From Leptobrachium leishanense (lineage: Eukaryota > Chordata > Amphibia > Anura > Megophryidae), in assembly GCA_009667805.1 (NCBI GenBank), contig CM019069.1, forward strand, positions 57,901,422-57,965,421: a stretch of DNA of 64,000 nt. The letters run 5' to 3'. Shown here piece after piece: positions 57,747 through 64,000 of the stretch (position 1 is its first letter; every line of letters begins with the position of its first letter). The notes beneath the pieces were generated by a model. The model searched no databases. It was not told the origin of the DNA and was given only the letters and a program-made list of their open reading frames with translations. The position numbers were made by a program, and so were the translations under genes.

Positions 57747-59130
57747 TCGGGATGAGCCGAACGCCCCCGTGTTCGGTTCCATTCGAACTCTAACAATTTC
57801 AAAAGTTCGAGTTCGAACTCGAACACGATCCGAACTCAATGTAAGTCAATGGGACCCGAACGTTCGATTTTTAGAGTGCCCTCCAAGAGGGCATATATGC
57901 AAGATATTTGCCTATAAAAGGTGTATGGGGGTCCAGGTAGTGCCCTGGGAGACAGGAAACAAGGACAAAAAGTTTTTTAAAAAAACGTTTTTAAAGGAAC
58001 AGTGAGTTTTCCATGAAATAAAGGTTAAGAATAAAAACAAAAAATTCCTTCAAATATCATGCCTAGGAGGTCCCCATAACCTGCCCGTGAAGTGGCGGAT
58101 TTGTAGGATGTATAGAAACATTTAAAAGCAAAAAAATGACATTTCAAATGACGGTAAATGGTTTTCCTTTAATCTATTCATAAACAACTGCTTGGGGCGG
58201 CAGCCTATATGAAAAGAGGAGACATTTTAGGACACGCGGAACAAGTTTAGTGATTTTTTGGCTAAATTATGGTGAAACTTATGCAGGCTTTGGATGAAAA
58301 TAACAATAGGTGCTTTAAAATTGGGCCTTTAGTGTCAGCAACAGTGCCGTCACACCGTAACTCCCCTTGGTATTGTGGAAGAGTGCAGGGTTGGACCCTG
58401 CGGTCAAATATTAAAATGATATGAATCTGGTACAGGCGTCAGTGCACCCAAATATTTTGCCTTTGGTGGCAGCAAGTGCCTTCACACCGTAAGTAACCCC
58501 TCTGTGGTATTGTGGAAGAGTGCAGGGTTGGACCCTGCGGTCAAATATTAAAATTATATGAATCTGGTATAGGCGTCAGTGGCAGTGCACCCAAATATTG
58601 TGCCAAGAGAGATTATAATTTGCTGAACTGTGGTATAACTCACTGATACACACTGATAACAGGCTGTGCAAAGACAGATTCTAATTTGCTGAACTGTGGT
58701 AGAACTCACTGATAGCCTGGCAGTGCCAACACCGATTCAAATTCCCAGAAATCTCCTACAACTCACTGATACACCCTGACAGAACAATCTCCTCTCCTCT
58801 CTGATTCACTCCTGCAAATACACGCGCTGGGGCTGCAGGCAGGGAAGCCTTATATAGTGTGCTGCGAGACTTAGCTCTGTGAGCCTACGATTGGGCAAAA
58901 TTTTCCCAATCAGTTCTCTGAGCCGGGATTGGCATAGTCTTGCACCTGTCTTGCACCTGACCTGTGGTCAGGTGCAAGGCTGTAGCCAATTACAAGCTTC
59001 AGACCACTGGAAAAGTGCATTGTGGTCCTTTGTGGGCGAACACGCGGAAATGTTCGGAGTTCGACGAACAGCCGAACGGCCGATGTTCGAATCGAACTCC
59101 GAACTGACCCAAACCGAATGCTCATCCCTA
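57747..59130 (-). mobile_element. hAT-like element (TAGGGATGAGC family), copy 2, uninterrupted
   Basis: Ends TCGGGATGAGC and GCTCATCCCTA are flanked by GTAGCCAC (57739-57746) and GTAGTCAC (59131-59138), an 8-bp duplication with one mismatch. It aligns in inverted orientation with the two halves of copy 1 and preserves the empty TTAA site at about 58313. About 1.38 kb, no transposase. Confidence 0.88.
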
Positions 59131-59138
59131 GTAGTCAC

Positions 59139-59944
59139 CTAACGTTTATAGCTATTGTTCGGAGCATCAGATTGTCCTACCTCTTGGCAGTCTCTAGTGG
59201 TCTAGCTAGGAAAGATGCCCAATAAACTAACAAAGATAAATAGTAGACAAGTCCTCATTCTGCAGAGGCATATATACTGTGTGGGAGAAAAACGGACAAC
59301 CACCCACTCCTCTCCCCTTCCTCAAACACAAGCCAAGACATTAGAGCAGCAGAAATGACTAGACCATATATTGTGTGATTCTTTAGGCTTTGTACAACTG
59401 AAAGAAAGGAAACATTAGTGGTCACTGCCTAATTTTATAGATAGTTCGTTATAATAACAGCCCCTATTGTATAGCAAAAACACAGACCTTAATTAGACTT
59501 CACTTTTTCCTGACCCCCTCTATAAATGGGTGCCTTGCAAATTACCGCTGTACAAATAACACTTATTATCATTAAGAGTAAAGTGTGGTTGTTAAAATGT
59601 TCCATGTGTTCCGTGGAAAAACAGACTAAATTATTCTGTTTCCGTGTAAAACAAAAGTGTTGTTTCTTTCAGAAAAAAAGCCAATTTCCCCTTACAAAAG
59701 GTGCTCTCTCTGATGAAACGTAATTACCAAAAATTGATTCAAACACATCCAACCACTGGATATTAGAGCTAGAGCTCCATTTGTAGCTCAAAAAGATAAA
59801 GGTTTCAGTATCAGGGCTCTGCCGTGGCATTTATGTGATAATTTGTTTACCGTTCACAGGAAAATATTTTTATCAACAGAAGGACACTGAACAGATGTTG
59901 TCTTTAGGTTTTATGTATTGTTCCCACTATGGACAACTCCTGTC
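59139..59944. other. No recognisable gene
   Basis: Intron sequence with no element ends; open frames up to 65 codons without motifs. Confidence 0.55.
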
Positions 59945-60326
59945 ATGTTCCGTAGCCACACGCCCCCGCCTCGGATGCTTACCAGGTACAACCCGCGAAC
60001 CTGGACGACACCCGGGCCGGCGTAGGTCGCACTAACCTGTCGCTTGGGGGATCTGCAGGTCCCCGGCGTAACTTGGGGGCATCATGTCGAGGATCCCGGC
60101 CGCTGGGTTCTCCCTGCTGGTCGGGCTTCCTGGATCTTGCACAGCCTCGTCAGGCAGGCGGCTGTGGTGCCAATATGGCGTTGAGTGCTTGGGATCCCCT
60201 ATGACACGTCGGGGGCGTGCCTTGCATCCACTGGAGGATTCTCTATGGCTAGCTGAGGGGATTGATCCTCCCTTCAGGTAGCAACCAATGAAAGCGGGAG
60301 TAAGTCTGGCCACAGGTGTGCTAACT
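59945..60326. repeat. GC-rich block, unclassified
   Basis: Runs from CATGTTCCGTAGCCACACGC to CCACAGGTGTGCTAACTTA with clearly higher GC than its flanks. It could be a fragment of an LTR or a retroposed segment. Frames of 65-93 codons on both strands overlap and have no motifs. It ends directly at the microsatellite. Confidence 0.3.

Positions 60327-60400
<74 letters not shown>
60327..60400 (+). repeat. Microsatellite (TA)n(TG)n
   Basis: About seven TA units followed by about 30 uninterrupted TG units. Confidence 0.98.
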
Positions 60401-60405
<5 letters not shown>

Positions 60406-60814
60406 GGGGTAGTGTTAAAGAAGAAGGTTGGAGGAGGTAAAGAGGGATGTTTAAAGGGAGCCATAGAGAAGGGATAGGGGCTAAAAATTGTTGGATCAAT
60501 CTGAATTGAGAAAATTTGAAATCCATACATTTTGGACTCGGAAAGTTATCGGGAAAAAAAATTGAGCTGTGCATATGTTGAATTGTAACCCTGGTTTAAA
60601 AAAAAACCATAAAAAGGACAAGAGAGTCATGTGCTCGTCTGAGAACTGGTAGCAACAATAAAAAGAAGAGAGCTGGTGAATTGATCATCGTTACGCAATG
60701 TTTTTCTTCCATATTGGATGCGGGGTTACTATAAGTGCTATGAAAATCATATTAAATGTTATCATTACCAACTCGAACGTAACGTCTGCACCTTGTGCTC
60801 CCACAATGTGAAGG

Positions 60815-61015
60815 ATGCAAGGAAACATAGAAAAATGTTGGCAGATAAGAACCTTTCGGCCCATCTAGTCTGCCCAATTACATGGATACTTTACCTGGAT
60901 TTATCTTTTGTTTAGGATAGCCTTATGCCTATCCCATGCTTGCTTAAATTCAATTACTGTTTTGGTCTCTACCACTTCTACTGGAAGGCTGTCCCATGTA
61001 TCAGGAGTGTCACAC
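60815..61015 (-). repeat. CR1-like LINE 3' fragment
   Basis: GTTGGCAGATAAGAACCTTTC, GGCCCATCTAGTCTGCCCAA and, later, TTACTGTTTTGGTCTCTACC with ACTTCTACTGGAAGGCTGTCC. The order (pronounced 'cate-of-affected-area' CATCTAGTC motif, then a phrase on a gapped damage-resistant TCTACCACTTC..GG segment) parallels the conserved 3' part of CR1/L3-type repeats. The family is inferred by resemblance only; the strand is uncertain. Confidence 0.4.
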
Positions 61016-61824
61016 ATTGAGGTATAGAGAGCAGAGCATAGAACATCATATAAATCGGTTTACTTCTATGCTCCATATTACTGTGCCAGATTTTCCTCTT
61101 GGGAAGATTTAATAAAGTGGATTCAATACCATTCAAAGCCTTCATTTTAACACTCCAGCCACATTACTAAATGTATTGAATTTGTCGTGATGGGCTGTAG
61201 GGTCTTCCTGCTCTGTCAGCTCATGCTGGAGAGACCTCCTGGAGTTTTGACTGGCTTTGTACAGGTTGTGTAGAGTAGCCGATGCCTCTCTGGGCACTTG
61301 AAAAAGTTTGATTGGTTGCATGTGCTCTAGCTATGCATGCACCGATTGGCAAAACGTAGAGATGTGCACCGCTAAAAATTTTGTTTCGGGTCGTTTCGGG
61401 ACGTTTTTGTTTCGAAATTTTCGGATCGATTCGAATTGATAGAAAACAAAATGATTTTTTTTTTTTAAATGCTCAAAAGATACTAAAAAAAATCTAAAAA
61501 TAAAGAGATTCTTTACTGCAGAATATTATAAGCAACAGTTTATTAGATATTTAATTAAAACGGGAATATTTTTAACATTGAAGCCTATGGGGTAAAACAT
61601 TTCCCACACCTTTAACATTGAAGCCTATGGGGTAAAACATTTCTCACACCTTTTTTAACATTGAAGCCTATGGGGAAAACATTTCCCACACCTTTTTTTA
61701 ACATTTGAAATGAACTACCAAATAGATATCCATTTGATAGTTCATTTCAAATTTGATAGTTAGTTGATATCCAAATCGGTGCACATTTCTTTATTTTTTA
61801 AAAAAAAGTATTTTTTTTACTTTA

Positions 61825-62046
61825 TTTTCATTGTTTCCTGACCCCCAGGGCAGTACCGGACCACCATACACCTTTTATGGCCAATATCTTGCATATATGC
61901 ACTCTTGGAAGGCACTTTAAAATTCGAACTTTTGAGCCCCATAGACTTGTATTGAGTTCGAATCGTGCTCTCGTTCGAATTCGAACTTTTTCAAAAGTTC
62001 GAGTTCTAATGCGAGCCAAACACGGGGGTGTTCCACCCATCACTAC
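61825..62046 (+). mobile_element. hAT-like element (TAGGGATGAGC family), copy 3, right-end fragment
   Basis: Matches the last 220 bp or so of copy 1: CCAGGGCAGTACCGGACCACC, ACACCTTTTATGGCC, GTATTGAGTTCGAATCGTG and a decayed end CACCCATCACTA at 62046. The left part is missing. Confidence 0.8.
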
Positions 62047-62047
62047 T

Positions 62048-62345
62048 GTAGAGGTGCTGCCGAGCCGTGTGAGGATTCATATGCTGCACTAATTATACTA
62101 TAGAAGCGCTGCCCGGCAGTGTGAGGATTCATATGCTGCATTAATTATACTGTAGAGGTGCTTCCCGGCAGTGTGCGGAATCATATGCTGCATTATTATA
62201 CTGTAGAGGTGCTGCCTGGCAGTGTGCGGAATCATATGCTGCATTATTATACTGTAGAGGTGCTTCCCGGCAGTGTGCGGAATCATATGCTGCATTAATT
62301 ATACTGTAGAGGTACTGCCCGGCAGTGTGAGGATTCACATGCTGC
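62048..62345 (+). repeat. Tandem repeat, 51-52 bp unit, about six copies
   Basis: TGTAGAGGTGCTTCCCGGCA followed by GTGTGCGGAATCATATGCTG and CATTAATTATAC, repeated with few changes. It starts exactly at the decayed end of the hAT-like fragment. Confidence 0.93.
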
Positions 62346-63254
62346 AACTATCGAACTTGAAATGAACTATCAAATGGATCAACTATCGAATTTGAAATGA
62401 ACTATCAAATGGATATCAAGTAACTATCGAATTTGATCGAAATGATACGAAATTACAGGATCAGCAATATAAATGGAACTGAAAAATACGATGTCCGAAA
62501 TGACCGAAATGGAACTGAAATCATGAATGGAACGAAAATAACTTGCGATTTTACAAATTTCATGTTCATACGAAATAACGAAATTATTTTGTTTCGGATC
62601 GGAAAAATTTTCGGATGCTGTGTATTTCGCTGCCGATCCGATTCGAAACATCGGACGAATCCGAAGCACTGAATCGGCCTGATTCGTGAAAAAAATGAAT
62701 CGGTCCTAATCGAAGTGCACATCCCTATTAAATATTAAGCTGTGTCACGGATTTTGTACTCGAGTCAAATTAAGCAGTGAAATTAAATTAATTTGTTTCA
62801 TAAAGTCGTTTGCTGACTATTACTTGTATTGTAAATTAAAATCAATTTGATAGCTGATATCAATTCGAAATTTGATTTCAAATTCAATAGTTGATATCAA
62901 ATTCGACAGTGTGGGAAATGTTGTATCCCATAGGCTTCAATGTTAAAAATATTCCAGTTTTAATTCAATGTCTAATAAACCGTTGGTTAGAATATTCTGC
63001 AGTAAAAAAAGTCTCTTTATTTTTAGATTTTTTTTTAGGATCTTTTAAGCATTTTTTTTAAAAAAAATAAAAATTTTATCAATTCGAAATTTGACCCGAA
63101 ATTTCGAATCGATCCGAAAATTTTGAATCAAAATTTCGAATCAATCCGAAATTTCGTGTGGTCGAAATTTAGGATTTGGAATGCCCTCTGAAGCACGAAA
63201 ATGGTAAATTTCGTAGGAAAAACGAATCTGTACGAAACAAATTGCACATCCCTA

Positions 63255-63710
63255 CAAAACAGCAAAATCCAAGTCTTCCTGCAGCAATTGCTGTCATCCC
63301 AGAAGTACCAAGGGGGGGATGTGGCACAGGAAAAACTGTGGGTTTTAAACACTCATTCTAAAATTGGGGAAGAGGGTGGGGCTCCCTGTTTTTGACTTGG
63401 ACTGATCTAAAACATTTGACAAAATGAATGACTGAAAAGAACATGAATTAATGAATGTAAAATAAATTGTATATGGTAGGATACACCGTGACATTTATGA
63501 AAAGATACAGATATGTTAAATATGTACAGTATAGCACCGGTTAGTTTCCATAAAACAAGTATGTACGCACACTTGACTCTATAAAAGGCTTCACTTTATT
63601 GATGACTGCACAAATAAATCCAAGTAATATTAGAAGAAAAAAAATTGATCAAAGAAACGAGTCTGCAGATTCCTAACATCAGCACATCATTAGTTCAGAA
63701 ATGAGAGAGT
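63255..63710. other. No recognisable gene
   Basis: Intron leading to exon A on minus; no elements recognised. Confidence 0.5.
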
Positions 63711-63719
63711 GTTACATAC

Positions 63720-63787
63720 CTAGATCCATGCTTCTCGAGGACTTTAGGTTAACCGATTCAGGCTGTTGGGAAGATTCCTCCCCGGAG
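63720..63787 (-). CDS. pard3b: Internal coding exon A, PAR-3 family polarity scaffold (probably PARD3B)
   Basis: Seen: reading the minus strand, a pyrimidine-rich tract ending in AG (plus-strand CT at 63788-63789) precedes 68 bp that are open in one frame only, followed by a consensus donor GTATGTAAC (plus strand 63711-63719). The frame takes one base from the previous codon, encodes 22 residues ending SVNLKSSRSMDL, and leaves one G for the next exon. Known: PAR-3 proteins are cortical scaffolds of cell junctions with an N-terminal oligomerisation domain and three PDZ domains. The S-(R/K)-SMDL motif lies in the linker after PDZ3, ahead of the aPKC-binding segment in PARD3. Inferred: this exon belongs to that linker. 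PARD3B is favoured over PARD3 because the next exon supplies Val after SMDL. The gene is recognised from memory of the family, not from a search. The exon is too short to identify alone, but it agrees with exon B. Confidence 0.68.
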
Positions 63788-64000
63788 CTGAAAAGCGAAT
63801 CCCAAGTAAAATTAGCACAGTTACAACCAAGAAAATAACAGGCACGTGCCCCAGAGCAAATCATCATGAAAATGGCATGACCCAGTACCCATTTTAAGGC
63901 AATCATTTAGAACAAAACACAGATGTAACATATACAGCTTTACACTAACACTTATGCACGTAGAGCAGTTACAGATGCTGCCAAATGACCTTACACATGC
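63788..64000 (-). other. Start of the intron upstream of exon A
   Basis: Begins on minus with the acceptor AG and its pyrimidine-rich tract (plus strand 63788-63800 CTGAAAAGCG). Nothing else was recognised before the window edge. Confidence 0.5.

Larger units (their letters stand above)
61357..63254. mobile_element. Composite TIR/fold-back region (TAGNGATGTGCA ends)
   Basis: The left end TAGAGATGTGCACC and right end TTGCACATCCCTA are flanked by CAAAACG and CAAAACAG, compatible with an 8-bp duplication with one lost base. Two further copies of the terminus lie inside, at about 61791 (CGGTGCACATTTCT) and 62727 (AGTGCACATCCCTA). Arms at 61357-61690 and 62895-63254 are roughly inverted and both carry family H interior sequence (TTTAACATTGAAGCCTATGG and its complement). 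Fillers include a hAT-like fragment and a tandem repeat. No transposase. Confidence 0.6.
31224..63719 (-). other. Intron between exons A and B (32.5 kb)
   Basis: This interval is bounded by a GT donor (63718-63719 read on minus) and an AG acceptor (31224-31225 read on minus). It is filled with transposons of many families, listed separately. No further exon with convincing splice sites and an open frame was found, apart from the doubtful GC-rich block at 38100-38440. Confidence 0.6.

Noticed and set aside
60321..60574. Poly-(HT) frames on minus
   Set aside because: Translation of the (TG)n microsatellite.
62098..62347. Frames with repeated QHMIPHTAG-like motifs
   Set aside because: Translation of the 52-bp tandem repeat.

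Overview
The window looks like vertebrate nuclear DNA, most probably from a frog (anuran). It is AT-rich, has no bacterial-style gene packing, and is crowded with transposon families typical of amphibian genomes: T2-type TTAA MITEs, piggyBac-like, hAT-like, PIF/Harbinger-like and Tc1/mariner elements, plus L2/CR1/L1-like LINE debris. No RNA gene or CRISPR array was recognised.

Only about 113 bp reads as host coding sequence. Two short minus-strand exons, at 63720-63787 (68 bp) and 31179-31223 (45 bp), have good splice sites and compatible phases. Spliced, they read ...SVNLKSSRSMDL-V-PDESNISSLTVRKS..., which resembles the linker after PDZ3 in PAR-3 family scaffolds; PARD3B fits best and PARD3 is the alternative. 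The rest of the window is then intron: about 32.5 kb between the two exons (31224-63719), the 3' flanking intron (1-31178), and the edge of the 5' intron (63788-64000).

Layout. 1-17 kb: scattered MITEs, an 830-bp TIR element (3078-3907), a LINE-like 3' end (6.9-7.7 kb), a broken Tc1 element (11611-12803) and a 28-bp minisatellite (16.1-17.0 kb). 17.9-24.3 kb: a three-level nest, with a hAT-like shell (17907-24276) holding a 5-kb piggyBac-like element (18037-23050) that holds a 906-bp TIR element (20221-21126). The piggyBac-like element carries a truncated, frameshifted transposase, a telomere-like array and a run of nine hairpins. 24-50 kb: more MITEs, a CpG-rich TIR element (26656-27340), a fold-back element (28758-29087), a T2 element (42999-43635) and two Harbinger MITEs with TAA/TTA duplications (46787-47256, 49495-49958). 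50.1-53.6 kb: a hAT-like element with a perfect 8-bp duplication, interrupted by a TTAA-delimited piggyBac-like mosaic. A second copy of the host element at 57747-59130 preserves the empty site. 54-64 kb: a TA-flanked MITE, an L2-like LINE fragment, a (TA)n(TG)n tract, a CR1-like fragment and a composite fold-back region.

The most unusual structural signal is the repeated occurrence of hairpin trains: 7-10 unrelated stem-loops packed end to end inside TTAA-type elements (22540-23035, 51172-51798, 52471-52982, and less regularly 35460-36032 and 43018-43436).
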